64,000 nucleotides of DNA from an uncultured Desulfuromonas sp. (GCF_963678835.1 NZ_OY787469.1:1054001-1118000); one strand, 5' to 3'; positions 51,646 through 62,219 are shown, counted from the first letter of the stretch. Translations and numbers: made by a program. Notes: generated by a model not told the origin, from the sequence alone.

Positions 51646-53387
51646 AGCCCCTCCATCTCGCGATGCAGTTGTTCCCGTTCGACCAGCCTGGCGTATTCAC
51701 CGCGCTGTTCCATCAACGACTCATGATCGCCTTGCTCACGGATGCGGCCCTGGTCGAGAACGATAATGTGGTCAGCCCCCTGGAGGATCGACACGCGGCT
51801 CGAGGCGAACAGCACGGTGCGGCCCTTGAGAGCGCCACGCACTTCATTCCACACCTTGCGGGCGGTTACGGTGTCAAGATGGCTGAACGGATCGTCCAGC
51901 AGCCACAACCCACGATTGCGCGCCAAGGCGCGGGCTACACCAACCCGCTGACGCTGGCCGCCGGACAGGGTCAGGCCGCCTTCTCCAATCGGGGTGTCGA
52001 AGCCGTTGCTGAACTGATTGATCTCCTCTTCCAGAGATACCTGCCGGGCGACCTGATGCAAGTCGTTGTCGGGTAAATCGGGGGCGGCAAAGCGGAAGTT
52101 GTCCGCCAGGGTGCCGCTGAACAATTTGCCCTCCTGAAGTACGGCGCACAGCCGTTGGCTGTGACGTTGTACGTCCACATCGTTCAGGTCAAGGTCATCG
52201 ATCCACACCTGACCCGCGACAACGGGATAACGTCCGGTCAACACATGAAGCAGGGTGCTTTTGCCGCTGGCCACGGAGCCGGTGATGCCGATGGTTGTTC
52301 CAGCAGGGATCTCTAAGGTCAGGTCATGGAGTACCGGTTTGTCGTCATGGTACCCGAATGTCAGTTTGTTGAGGTCGATCTGAGGGGGCTGATTTGCCTC
52401 GGCGGGAATCTCTTGCGGTTCGGGCAATCCGATCAGCGGCGCCGTCAAGTCGAGCAGCAGGCTGATGCGCTCCATACCCACGGCCGCGCGTTGGATCAGG
52501 GTGAGAATCCAGCCCAGCAGCATGGTTGGCATGGTCAATTGGACGAGATAGGCATTGAAGGCCACCAAGTCGCCCAGTTGCAGGGTGCCGGCAATCACCT
52601 GGCGACCGCCGAAATAGAGCACCATGAGAATGCCGAGAGGTGTCACTACGCTCATCACCGGACCCATCAGTGAGCGCATCCGCGCCATGCCGACAGATGC
52701 TTCGAGGTAATGGTCATTCAAATCGTCAAACTGACGACAGCGCACTTGCTGGAAACCGCTGCTGCGTAAACTGAGTTGGCCGCGCACCGATTCTTCCACC
52801 ATGTCGCTGATGTCGCCAAGACGTTCCTGTACCTGTCCGGAAAACAACAGCAGTCGGCGACTGATTCGTTTTACTGCCAGCAGCATGAGTGGAAATGGGG
52901 CCAGGGCGGCAATGGTCAAAGAGGGCGACATCCACACCATCAGGCTGATGGCAATGGTATAAATCACCACGGCATTGATCAGCGATACCAGGCCGAATCC
53001 GGCAACCATGCGCACATTGGTCAGATCGTTGGTGAAGCGCGAAATCAAGTCGCCAATGCGGTTGTCATTAAAAAATGGACCGGGCTGATACAGCAGGCGG
53101 TGAAACATGGCCTGGCGTAGATCAACCTCGACTTTGCGCCCGGTGTGAAGAAAATGGAGCCGAGAAATGACCCGGATGCCGCCGCCGAGCAAGGTGAGGA
53201 CAATCATGGTGGCGGCGTAAAACTGCACATCAGCCCAATTGCCCTGCTCAATGGCGGCGATGCCCCAGCGCAGCAGTTGCGGTGTCATCAGAATCAGACC
53301 ATTGGTGATGATGACCCAGAATAGGCCGATCAGCAGTGTGGTGCGATATGGGCGCAACCAGGGCCACAGCCGTTGCAGGGATTTCAT
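51642..53387 (-). CDS. ABC exporter half-transporter, MdlA-like (degenerate catalytic site)
   Basis: 581 residues, transmembrane domain plus ATPase. Walker A GSVASGKST and signature LSGGQRQRVGVARAL are intact, but the Walker B region reads GLWLLDDPFSHLD, with aspartate where the catalytic glutamate is expected. Its partner MdlB-like protein has the glutamate, so one of the two ATP sites would be weak, as known for asymmetric heterodimeric exporters. It precedes its partner with a four-base overlap. Confidence 0.9.
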   Translation of the reverse strand: MKSLQRLWPWLRPYRTTLLIGLFWVIITNGLILMTPQLLRWGIAAIEQGNWADVQFYAATMIVLTLLGGGIRVISRLHFLHTGRKVEVDLRQAMFHRLLYQPGPFFNDNRIGDLISRFTNDLTNVRMVAGFGLVSLINAVVIYTIAISLMVWMSPSLTIAALAPFPLMLLAVKRISRRLLLFSGQVQERLGDISDMVEESVRGQLSLRSSGFQQVRCRQFDDLNDHYLEASVGMARMRSLMGPVMSVVTPLGILMVLYFGGRQVIAGTLQLGDLVAFNAYLVQLTMPTMLLGWILTLIQRAAVGMERISLLLDLTAPLIGLPEPQEIPAEANQPPQIDLNKLTFGYHDDKPVLHDLTLEIPAGTTIGITGSVASGKSTLLHVLTGRYPVVAGQVWIDDLDLNDVDVQRHSQRLCAVLQEGKLFSGTLADNFRFAAPDLPDNDLHQVARQVSLEEEINQFSNGFDTPIGEGGLTLSGGQRQRVGVARALARNRGLWLLDDPFSHLDTVTARKVWNEVRGALKGRTVLFASSRVSILQGADHIIVLDQGRIREQGDHESLMEQRGEYARLVEREQLHREMEGL

Positions 53388-53490
53388 GGCTGAACCTTGG
53401 TTGTCGGGTGTTGGGGGAATCTTGAAAAATGCATCCGCCTATCTCACCCTATTTGGGCGCAACATGTCCAGTATTAAAATGGGGCGGAAA

Positions 53491-54135
53491 TTATTGTTGC
53501 AGCAAGCGTTCGCGCAGGGATTGTCGCGGTTGACGTTTTTCCGCGACCAGCAGATAGGGCGCTTTGTCGCTCAAAAAAGGGCGCATGGTGATGATGTGCC
53601 AGTAGCGCGGATGCAGCTGGGCGAGATCCGAGGTGATGGCGTCCGACTCCTTCCTGGCGCCGTCATGCCCGGTATAGACCACCAGAATCAGGCGACCACC
53701 GGGCTGCAATTCTTCCAGTGCCGCTTTGGTCATGATCCGCGAGCTGTCCGCCTGAGTAGTGATGCTGTGGTCGCCGCCGGGCAGATAACCCAGGTTGCCG
53801 AGAATGACTTTGGGCGGGCGGGGCAAAAATAGCGGCAGACGTTCATGGCTGGCGTTGATTAAAAATGTTCCGGGCGCTGCGATCTGTTGTGGTCGGCTGA
53901 TCCGGCTGGCTGTGATGCCGTTGTTCTCCAGGCGCTCAAGGGTGCTGTCAATAGCTTGCGTCTGAATGTCGAATGCCAGAACGCAGCCGGTGTGGTTGCT
54001 ATCGACACACTCGGCAAGGAACTGGCTGTCATGGCCGCGTCCGGCGGTTAGATCCACGGCCAGATCGCCGGCCTGGAGAATCTCCTGGGCAAAATGGTGG
54101 GACCATTGTGCCATGTCGGTTAATAGGTTTTTCAC
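53491..54135 (-). CDS. class I SAM-dependent methyltransferase, YtqB/MnmM-like
   Basis: 214 residues. SAM-binding motif AVDLTAGRGHDSQFLAE and LGYLPGGDHSITTQ, the latter characteristic of the YtqB family (once called rRNA methylase, more recently described as MnmM acting on the tRNA wobble uridine). It is the first gene of the minus-strand unit with the ABC exporter and rsgA. Extra C-terminal residues RQPRQSLRERLLQQ are basic. Family assignment is good; the exact substrate is inferred. Confidence 0.8.
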   Translation of the reverse strand: MKNLLTDMAQWSHHFAQEILQAGDLAVDLTAGRGHDSQFLAECVDSNHTGCVLAFDIQTQAIDSTLERLENNGITASRISRPQQIAAPGTFLINASHERLPLFLPRPPKVILGNLGYLPGGDHSITTQADSSRIMTKAALEELQPGGRLILVVYTGHDGARKESDAITSDLAQLHPRYWHIITMRPFLSDKAPYLLVAEKRQPRQSLRERLLQQ

Positions 54136-54261
54136 GATAGATCTTTGTCACTCACAATGAAGAGAAAATTTAAGTCTAATTTATTGAGAACGTCACGACA
54201 AGCTTCTCCTTGTGGGGGGGCTCATTTTTTAAGCTTCGTTCTCATTGATGGTACTATTTTT

Positions 54262-54800
54262 AATCTTTGAGAGGGGCTAATTCCCCGAAGCTTGCTCCGC
54301 TATCGCCAATATGAAATATTGGCGACATGAGTGAGTACATTCGGAAAATCATAATGTTTCTGAGCTTTTGTATCACTTGATTTTCCCGGAAAAATATCGC
54401 CGGGTCGTTTTCGACTCAAGAAGTCGATGCATGTCTCAAGGACGTTTGTCTTGAGATAGCCAAGAGATACGAAATACAGTTTATCGAAATTGGGACGGAC
54501 AATGACCCTGTTCACTTTTTGGTACAGTCAGTTCCAACATATATCCCCACGCAGGTGGTGCGAATTATCAAAAATCTAACTGCTCGCGAGATTTTCAAAC
54601 AAGTCCCATTGCTCAAGAAGCAACTATGGGGTGGCGAGTTCTGGACCAAAGGTTATTTTGTAAACACTGTTGGGCAAAAGGGCAATGAGCAAACAATTGC
54701 CAACTATGTTCGGTATCAGGGCCGCGATACGGAGTATAAACAGTTACAGAGCAGTTAGTGCTCTTCGATACCCCGTAGCTTGCTGCGGGGTAGTTCATTG
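54262..54800 (+). mobile_element. degenerate IS200/IS605-type insertion sequence
   Basis: A broken Y1-type transposase gene is flanked by hairpins: CGCCAATAT...ATATTGGCG (54304-54324) on the left and TACCCCGTAGCTTGCTGCGGGGTA-type (54769-54792) on the right. A degenerate partner of the right hairpin (CCCCGAAGCTTGCTCCG) lies at about 54284. Exact ends cannot be fixed. The element has cut off the 5' part of the surface protein gene that follows. Confidence 0.7.
54327..54758 (+). pseudogene. IS200-type TnpA transposase, inactivated
   Basis: Reading MSEYIRK, then after a frameshift HNVSELLYHLIFPEKYRRVV, then after a second shift VDACLKDVCLEIAKRYEIQF and onward to GGEFWTKGYFVNTVG and GNEQTIANYVRYQGRD. 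Besides two frameshifts, the HUH metal motif reads DPVHF instead of DHVHF, so one catalytic histidine is lost. The element cannot move on its own protein. Confidence 0.8.
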
Positions 54801-55405
54801 TTAACGCTGCATCGGGTTCGCCCGAAGTTGCAGGGGATAGTATAGAAGCCTGCGGTTTCTATATTAGCGGTGGAACGGATCTGGATATGGCTGGCTCCTC
54901 TGTGGACGTCTATGCTTTGGCTGCCGGAGCGCAATCTCAGGCTGCCGGAATCAGCTTGCATGGTTATACCACGGTAAACAGCCTGACTCTTGATCATACC
55001 CTGCTTGGGGTAAGCGCTGCCGCGATTGATGTCGGCGAGTCGATTGGCACTGCCTATGCTGCGGGTTTGATGGTGGATGGGACCGATACGGTTGCAGATG
55101 ATAGTTCTCTGACGAATGGTTCAATCATTTTTGCGAGAGCTTCTGCCCAAACGGGCGAGGCGATCTCTTATGGTGTGCTGGTCGGCAACTATGACGGGAC
55201 TCCGGAACTGACCCTGAACCTTGATGCGCAATCCGGCATCCTTGCCGATTGGGCGGTGTACACCGCAGATGGTGTCGTAACATTGAATACCAGCGGTGTG
55301 ATCGGTGGCCGTTTGCTGGTTACTGATCTGACCAGTAGCTCCAGTGGTGTTTTTATGGCGATGGTTGGCAGCGATGATAAAGCAGCAGTGAAGGGGGCGA
55401 TTTAA
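54794..55405 (+). pseudogene. 3' fragment of a surface or autotransporter-type protein gene
   Basis: The open frame runs straight from the right end of the IS200 remnant to TAA at 55403-55405, giving about 203 residues without a natural start; an internal ATG at 54887 has no ribosome site. The protein is rich in Gly, Ala, Ser, Thr and Asp with repeating short strands (GTDLDMAGSSVDVYALAAGA; NGSIIFARASAQ), suggesting a beta-helical passenger region. The N-terminal part has been lost. Identity of the parent protein is unknown. Confidence 0.55.
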
Positions 55406-55407
55406 CG

Positions 55408-56283
55408 ATGGGTAAACGACATGGAAAAGTGTTCCGGCTTTGCGTTGTTATTTTGGCGGTGTTGATGTCCGCTTGTGTATCGCAGCCGCATCAAATGACA
55501 CGAGCCACACTCCATGATCTCGTTATTCGACATGGTTGTCAGGATAGAGCGTTGGAGGCTGAAGGACTGCCCATGATAAGCGTTGTGCCGACAGATATTC
55601 ATCGCTCGGTCAATGTCTTAAGAGTCTATCTCGAAGGAGATGGCCTGGCCTGGCGTTCGCGCCGACATGTTTCTGATGATCCCACTCCAGTTTCTCCTGT
55701 GGCTTTGCAATTGATGCTGGCTGACCCGAATAAAGATCTTGCCTACTTAGGGCGGCCTTGCCAGTTTGTTCACAATGGTGCCTGTCGGGATACTCTTTGG
55801 ACCTCGGCGAGATTTTCCTAGCCGGTTGTATCTTCACTGTCTTCTGCTTTAAGCCAACTGAAGCAACAGTTTTCTGTGACGTCATTTCAGCTCGTCGGCT
55901 ATTCCGGAGGGGGAGCGCTCGCTCTTTTGCTGGCGGTTGAAAGAGATGATGTTGATTCTGTGGTCACCGTTGCGGGAAATCTGGAGACACGCAGATTTAC
56001 CGAATACCATCATGTGAGTCCATTGACTGAATCCCTGAATCCCGCTGATTATGTTGATGTTCTGTCGAATATTCCTCAAGTCCATTTTGTCGGTTCTGAA
56101 GATGAAATTATTACCGATGACATTTCGAATGCGTATGTCGCACTTTTTGACAATGAGTCTGTTCGTATGATTAAGGTGGCGGATGTTGGCCATCTTCGTG
56201 GATGGGTGGAACTTTGGCCTCAATTGTTGACACAGATAACAGCTGCTGAACTTGAATCGGTTGTTTGTTCCCGGAGGCGCTGA
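55408..56283 (+). pseudogene. alpha/beta-hydrolase-like lipoprotein interrupted by an in-frame TAG
   Basis: Two halves are in the same frame and separated only by TAG at 55819-55821. The first half has a lipoprotein signal (lipobox LMSAC) and LRVYLEGDGLAW, an oxyanion-type region, then CRDTLWTSARFS; after the stop the frame continues PVVSSLSSALSQLKQQF and VGYSGGGALALLLA, the nucleophile elbow G-x-S-x-G, and later DEIITDD and DVGHLRGW supply likely Asp and His. The whole is about 290 codons, a normal length for this lipoprotein family. Nonsense mutation is the simplest reading. Confidence 0.75.
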
Positions 56284-56470
56284 ACAGTTGCTCCAGATAG
56301 TCCGAGTCTTTACGGATGGTATAGACGTTTTTCAGAGTCAACACCTTCGATGTTCCGGTTGAGGATGGGGATGACCAGCAGCGTTTTTCCGGACTGCGCA
56401 TTTTCAGATTAACGGCCGCGGTGAGACCGGCTGGCGAACCGCCGATAATGCATCCACTCTGGCAATTTCT
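56270..56470 (-). pseudogene. fragment of a pyridine-nucleotide-disulphide-type flavoprotein gene
   Basis: The minus-strand frame contains CIIGGSPAGLTAAVNLKMRS, an FAD-binding start as in thioredoxin-reductase-like proteins, followed by a short disturbed stretch and VLTLKNVYTIRKDSDYLEQL. Sequence resemblance then ends. Length is far below any functional member. It overlaps the 3' end of the hydrolase pseudogene. Confidence 0.45.
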
Positions 56471-56524
56471 AGGGTAAGCATAAACAACACTCTCTTGGTA
56501 GTTGTCAGCAGAAAGAACATTCAT

Positions 56525-56712
56525 TGTCCTCTTTATGTGGATTACCCAATGTCGTCAGTACCAATCCTTGCTTTTCTGGTTAAGTCCCTGTGATCTCAGG
56601 CTATTTTTTGAAAATAATCCCTGTGTAGACACCGGCGGAGGCAGTTAAATCTAACCTGTTTGGCCAATGAACCGGCTTGCCAATCTTTTGTAGACGGGGT
56701 AAAGTTGCGCCC
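56525..56712. other. end of the decayed island
   Basis: About 190 bases with no gene seen, between the flavoprotein fragment and the next intact gene; it should hold the promoter of that gene. Confidence 0.35.
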
Positions 56713-58458
56713 ATGACTACGATAAATAACCACACTTCACAGAAACCGCCCGTTGTTACCTCGGAGTTGCTGGAAAAATACTCCTCGGCCATCACGCTGT
56801 CGGACATGGAAATTTTTATCTACCCCGATCTGCTTTACAGCCTGGTGCTGGCGAACATCATGTCGCCGGTGGTCTGGCAGTGGCGTGATGATCCATGGTT
56901 CGCCAAAATTGACACAATGAACCCTTACCGGCGCATTGTGCGCCTCAAGCAGTTCATCATGGACCATTACGACTTTAATCTCGATTTGGACACCTGGGGA
57001 TTGACCCATAAGGATACCGAGCTGGATCGTTTTAAGGATGTGATGGACCCGGAGATCATTGCCGAAAGTAATGCGTTGTTCGGTTATACCGGGGATCGCT
57101 ACTATTTTGATATGAACATCCGCAAGCATTTTGGTCTGGATAAGTACGACAGCGACATGATTCCGTACTGGAAGACGGAAACCGTCGAGGCCATGGATGC
57201 GTTCTGCTATCGCGATGGCTACCGGAACGGTGCCGGCGAATGTGTGTCGCTGTCCACTCTGTATGCGGCGGCATTGTTCGTCGTGTGTAAAATTCCGTTG
57301 GAAGATATCTTCCTCATGGCAACGCCGCTGCACTCGCAGAACTTTGTCGATGTCAAGGAAGGGCTGGTCACCAATAACCGTCGCATTGTTACCAAAAACA
57401 TGTGGTTCAACGGCACGGAATTGTCGGCCCGTGCCCAGCGCGCCCTGCGGAATGAACAGGTGACCATGGTGGCGCATTGCAGCGGTAATATTCATGTGGT
57501 TTATCCCGACGTAAGTATTGACCCTGAGGCCTATCAGCATTTCTCCGACAAGTTGGTGACCTATCTCAAGGTTGATCTTAATCAGGAAATTCTCTGTAAC
57601 TTTTTGCGCGAACACAGCTCGTTGCAGAAATGTTTTCAGATCAGCCAGATGCGTCACGGAAAAAAACGCTGGATTGCCGCAGAAAAGGTTTACAGCTATG
57701 AGCATGGCAGCTCGTTTAAAGCCAGCGATAATACCCGGGAAAAATTGCTCGACGAGATCGATTCCTATGATTATTCTCCAGAGCCGCTCGAAGGCCGGAT
57801 CGATTTGGAGCGCTTTGAAGCCTTTTTTAAAAAACACCCCAAGGTCAACCTCGACAAGCAGAAAATGCGCAGTGCGCTGGTGGCGGAGTTCAACTGCCCG
57901 CAACAAAGTGCCTGTGAATTGATTGACAAACTGCGCGAGTTTGTCGAAATAACTCCGCGGCTGCCGGAGTATGAAGAAAAGAGTGTCGTGGATGTGCCCC
58001 CCATTGTGCTAACTCAGGAGATGGACCGTCACCAGGTGATCGATGCCTTGACTGCGATTCGCCAACAGAATCCGGTGGTGGATCTGGGCTTTTATGCGCT
58101 ACGCGATATGCGCAGTTGTGACTGGGGTCCATTTGCCAAAGCGGCGATGGAGCGCAATCCGGTCGCCGTCGTGGCAACAGAAAATTTGAGTGATGACGCG
58201 GTGATTGAGCAATTGTCCGCCATGGAAAATGCCTCCATCTATTCCGAGGGACGCTTGGCCCAACCGGATGAAGTGTGGAATTTTCAGCGTGGCGATGGTG
58301 TGGAACGGGCGTTTTGCCTGGCCGATATCTGGCGAGCACGCTATGCCGACGACAAGATTGTCCTTGATGTTCAATCCGGTATCGCACGCTTGTCTTTTGG
58401 TGGTCGCCAGGTTGAGTGGTCGACAGCAAAAGGATTGGAGCACCATCTGGTCCTGTAA
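56713..58458 (+). CDS. protein of unknown function with a transglutaminase-like Cys-His-Asp core
   Basis: 581 residues from ATG 56713 (upstream in-frame TTG 56677 possible). No signal peptide. GAGECVSLSTLYAAALFVVC at about 174-193 puts Cys177 at the start of a helix, and ATPLHSQNFVDVKEG places His207 and Asp213 after it, the order and context of transglutaminase-like proteins. The remaining parts, including DYYFDMN-like aromatic stretches and a C-terminal region, were not recognised. It may cleave or cross-link proteins, or be a non-catalytic relative. It is the first intact gene after the decayed island and ends at a terminator. Confidence 0.75.
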   Translation: MTTINNHTSQKPPVVTSELLEKYSSAITLSDMEIFIYPDLLYSLVLANIMSPVVWQWRDDPWFAKIDTMNPYRRIVRLKQFIMDHYDFNLDLDTWGLTHKDTELDRFKDVMDPEIIAESNALFGYTGDRYYFDMNIRKHFGLDKYDSDMIPYWKTETVEAMDAFCYRDGYRNGAGECVSLSTLYAAALFVVCKIPLEDIFLMATPLHSQNFVDVKEGLVTNNRRIVTKNMWFNGTELSARAQRALRNEQVTMVAHCSGNIHVVYPDVSIDPEAYQHFSDKLVTYLKVDLNQEILCNFLREHSSLQKCFQISQMRHGKKRWIAAEKVYSYEHGSSFKASDNTREKLLDEIDSYDYSPEPLEGRIDLERFEAFFKKHPKVNLDKQKMRSALVAEFNCPQQSACELIDKLREFVEITPRLPEYEEKSVVDVPPIVLTQEMDRHQVIDALTAIRQQNPVVDLGFYALRDMRSCDWGPFAKAAMERNPVAVVATENLSDDAVIEQLSAMENASIYSEGRLAQPDEVWNFQRGDGVERAFCLADIWRARYADDKIVLDVQSGIARLSFGGRQVEWSTAKGLEHHLVL

Positions 58459-58488
58459 GTCACCACAGCAGGAGATTTTTTATACTTG

Positions 58489-58527
58489 AGCAGTTCGATC
58501 AGCTATGTTGACGGGCTGCTTTTTTTC
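58489..58527 (+). terminator. terminator after the transglutaminase-like gene
   Basis: AGCAGTTCG pairs with CGGGCTGCT (two G-T pairs) and is followed by seven T. Confidence 0.7.
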
Positions 58528-58642
58528 ATTTATGGTAGCCAAAGGTAAACCTTTCAGGTCATATTTAGGCCGCAGGTGTGATGACGGACACAATGGCGTG
58601 CCGCATAGAAGCGCTATTTTTTTCTTATCTTATCTCGATTAA

Positions 58643-59815
<1,173 letters not shown>

Positions 59816-59857
59816 GACCCTGGCGGGTCAGGATTCACGAATATAGGAGTTACCGTT

Positions 59858-60829
59858 ATGGGTAAAAATGATTTGATTGGCGGCTCTCTCTGGGAGCAGT
59901 ATTCACAAAAAGTATCCGACCGCATGAACAATCCGCGTTATTTCGGTGAGCTGACCGAAGAGGACGCCAAACGTCTCGGTGGTCGACTGGTGATTGCCAA
60001 CGAGGGTGCTGAGTCCTGTGGCGATACCGTACGGTTGTTTTGGGTTGTTGGTGACGAAGATGAAGTGATCAAAGCGGCGACCTTCAAATCATTCGGTTGT
60101 GGGACGGCGATCGCGTCCACCGATATGATGGCGGAGATGTGCATCGGCAAGACCGTTGAAGAAGCCACCAAGATTACCAATTTGGATGTTGAGATGGCGC
60201 TGCGTGACACCAAAGACCAGGCGGCGGTGCCGCCGCAGAAGATGCACTGTAGTGTTATGGCCTACGAGGTGATCAAGCAGGCTGCGGCCATTTATCGCAA
60301 TGTTGATGTCGAAACGTTGAAAGACAAGGATATTGTCTGCGAATGTGCCCGGGTGTCGCTGCAGATGGTTGAAGACGCCATTCGTATCAATGATCTGACC
60401 ACCATCGAGGAGATTGCCGATTACACCAAAGCAGGCGCCTTCTGTAAATCCTGTATTGAGCCGGGTGGCCATGAAAAGCGCGATATTTATCTGGTCGATA
60501 TTCTCGCCCGTGTGCGTGCCGAGATTGAGGCCGAGCGCAACCCGGAAGGTGCTAAGATGGATGATTTTGTTACCCTGTCGATCGTCAAGCAGATCAAGGA
60601 GATCGAGGCCGTCCTCGACCGTCATGTCCGCCCGGCCTTGGCTGGTGATGGCGGTGGTATTGAGCTTGACGATGTCCAGCCGGGTGAAAACGACGATCAG
60701 GTTTATGTTCATATTAAATACAAAGGGGCCTGTAAGGGCTGCGCCGGAAGTGTTGCCGGTACCCTTGGCTTTGTCCAGAAAATGCTTCAGGACAATCTCA
60801 GTGAAGCCATTCGCGTGGTTGTCGCCTGA
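59858..60829 (+). CDS. nifU: Fe-S cluster scaffold protein NifU
   Basis: 323 residues with the full three-domain layout: N-terminal IscU-like domain with Cys in GAESCGDTV, FKSFGCGTAIAST and KMHCSVMAYE; a middle BFD-like [2Fe-2S] domain with VCECARVS and AFCKSCIEPGG; and a C-terminal Nfu domain with CKGCAGSV. It receives sulphur from NifS and delivers clusters to apoproteins. AGGAG precedes ATG 59858. Confidence 0.96.
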   Translation: MGKNDLIGGSLWEQYSQKVSDRMNNPRYFGELTEEDAKRLGGRLVIANEGAESCGDTVRLFWVVGDEDEVIKAATFKSFGCGTAIASTDMMAEMCIGKTVEEATKITNLDVEMALRDTKDQAAVPPQKMHCSVMAYEVIKQAAAIYRNVDVETLKDKDIVCECARVSLQMVEDAIRINDLTTIEEIADYTKAGAFCKSCIEPGGHEKRDIYLVDILARVRAEIEAERNPEGAKMDDFVTLSIVKQIKEIEAVLDRHVRPALAGDGGGIELDDVQPGENDDQVYVHIKYKGACKGCAGSVAGTLGFVQKMLQDNLSEAIRVVVA

Positions 60830-60897
60830 GGCTGACCGGTTGTCCTCCCAGGTTTAAGGGGGACGGGCTGAAAACGCACTTTTGAAAAAGATTGAAA

Positions 60898-60924
60898 GGA
60901 GAGGGGAAGCCCTCTCCTTTTTTT
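60898..60924 (+). terminator. intrinsic terminator of nifSU
   Basis: GGAGAGGG-GAAG-CCCTCTCC followed by seven T. Confidence 0.94.
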
Positions 60925-61141
60925 GTGGGTGATTTGCCCACCTGCTGCTGAAACTGCCCCACATGAAACCTGAAACAACATTAGAATTTGATTCCGGCTG
61001 GGAAGATAATCTTATTTATTAAATAACGACAGATGGTTATCTGTAATTTTCCCTCTTATGGATATGCCCTTAAGCTTTGGCCCACCTTTTGCTAAACCCT
61101 GTTAACCATCTGATTGATGTGCGTTTGATGTAGAGGGTTGT

Positions 61142-61550
61142 ATGCGTGGGATTGTTATTTTATGTGTATTCCTGATGGGGACGGATACAGTCTGGGGGAT
61201 GGTGTCCGGGCCCTGTTCAAATTGTCATACCATGCACAACAGCCAAAAATGACTCGACGGTCTATGCCGATGGACCGTCGAGTCATTTGCTCTCTAAACG
61301 CTGCGTCGATTGTCACGGCAACTTCCACCACGCTATGAATGAGGATCAGGTTGGGGGCACCGGTGCCTGGATTCGCCACCCTTGCGATGTTGTCCTGCCG
61401 GACTGCGGTGATTATAAGGAATACACGGTTTATAATCCGTTGGTACCGGTGGCAAAAATAGCACTGACCGGTCAGAAAAACAGTTCTGAGGTGGTGCCGG
61501 GCTCAGATGTGGTGACCTGTATTTCCTGCCATCGCAGTAAGGATGGATAA
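61142..61550 (+). pseudogene. multihaem c-type cytochrome gene with a frameshift
   Basis: ATG 61142 opens a frame with a signal-like start (MRGIVILCVFLMGTDTVWG) and haem site CSNCH, ending at a TGA right after a run of five A near 61246-61250. Moving one base restores NDSTVYADGPSSHLLSKR, haem site CVDCH, a long linker and haem site CISCH before the stop at 61548-61550. The three CxxCH motifs on one strand mean this was one exported cytochrome of about 135 residues. A one-base indel in the A-run breaks it, unless it is a sequencing error. The C-terminus is also short after the last haem site. Confidence 0.7.
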
Positions 61551-61581
61551 GCACTATTTGCCGGATATGATGAAAAATTGA

Positions 61582-61608
61582 GGGAGAAGCCGAGCTTCTC
61601 CCTTTTTT
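61582..61608 (+). terminator. intrinsic terminator after the cytochrome relic
   Basis: GGGAGAAGC-CGA-GCTTCTCCC followed by six T. Confidence 0.92.
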
Positions 61609-61703
61609 GCGTCTTGCGCATCAGTTGACTTGGTTCAGGGGGCGTATTATCATGCTTAGGTTGTTGGTTGAATGCCTGATCATACGGAAAGGAATTGCTC
61701 TCA

Positions 61704-62219
61704 ATGGGCCTGTTGAAAATATATCATTATCCGGACGCGGTTTTAGCTGAAACGTCCGAGTCGATAACCGCTGTCGATGACGAAATTCGCCAGCTTGCCG
61801 CCGATATGGCGGAAACCATGTATGCCGCGCCCGGTGTTGGCTTGGCGGCACCCCAGGTTGGGATCCTCAAGCGCCTGATTGTTCTGGATTGTGGTGGCGA
61901 GGAGAACCCGGAGCTGATCAAAGCCGTTAATCCGGAAATTCTCGAGCGGGAGGGTGACTCTTGCGAAGAGGAGGGGTGTCTGTCTGTGCCCGGTTACTAC
62001 GCGGCAGTCAAGCGCAATTCCTGGGTCAAAGTGCGCTATGTGGATATGGACGGACAAACCGTTGAGCGTGAAGCGGACGGGTTGTTGGCCATCTGCTTTC
62101 AGCATGAAATCGACCATCTTGACGGCAAGTTGTTCGTCGATCGGTTGTCCTCTCTGAAAAAGGGGATGTTTCGTAAAAAATATCCGAAAATTCTCGAACA
62201 ACAGCAGGAGCAGCTGTGA
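61704..62219 (+). CDS. def: peptide deformylase
   Basis: 171 residues. The three motifs are present: GVGLAAPQVG, EGCLSVPG and QHEIDHLDG, giving one Cys and two His ligands for the catalytic Fe/Zn. It removes the formyl group from new proteins. ATG 61704 follows AAAGGA. The stop overlaps the fmt start, the classic def-fmt pairing. Confidence 0.96.
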   Translation: MGLLKIYHYPDAVLAETSESITAVDDEIRQLAADMAETMYAAPGVGLAAPQVGILKRLIVLDCGGEENPELIKAVNPEILEREGDSCEEEGCLSVPGYYAAVKRNSWVKVRYVDMDGQTVEREADGLLAICFQHEIDHLDGKLFVDRLSSLKKGMFRKKYPKILEQQQEQL

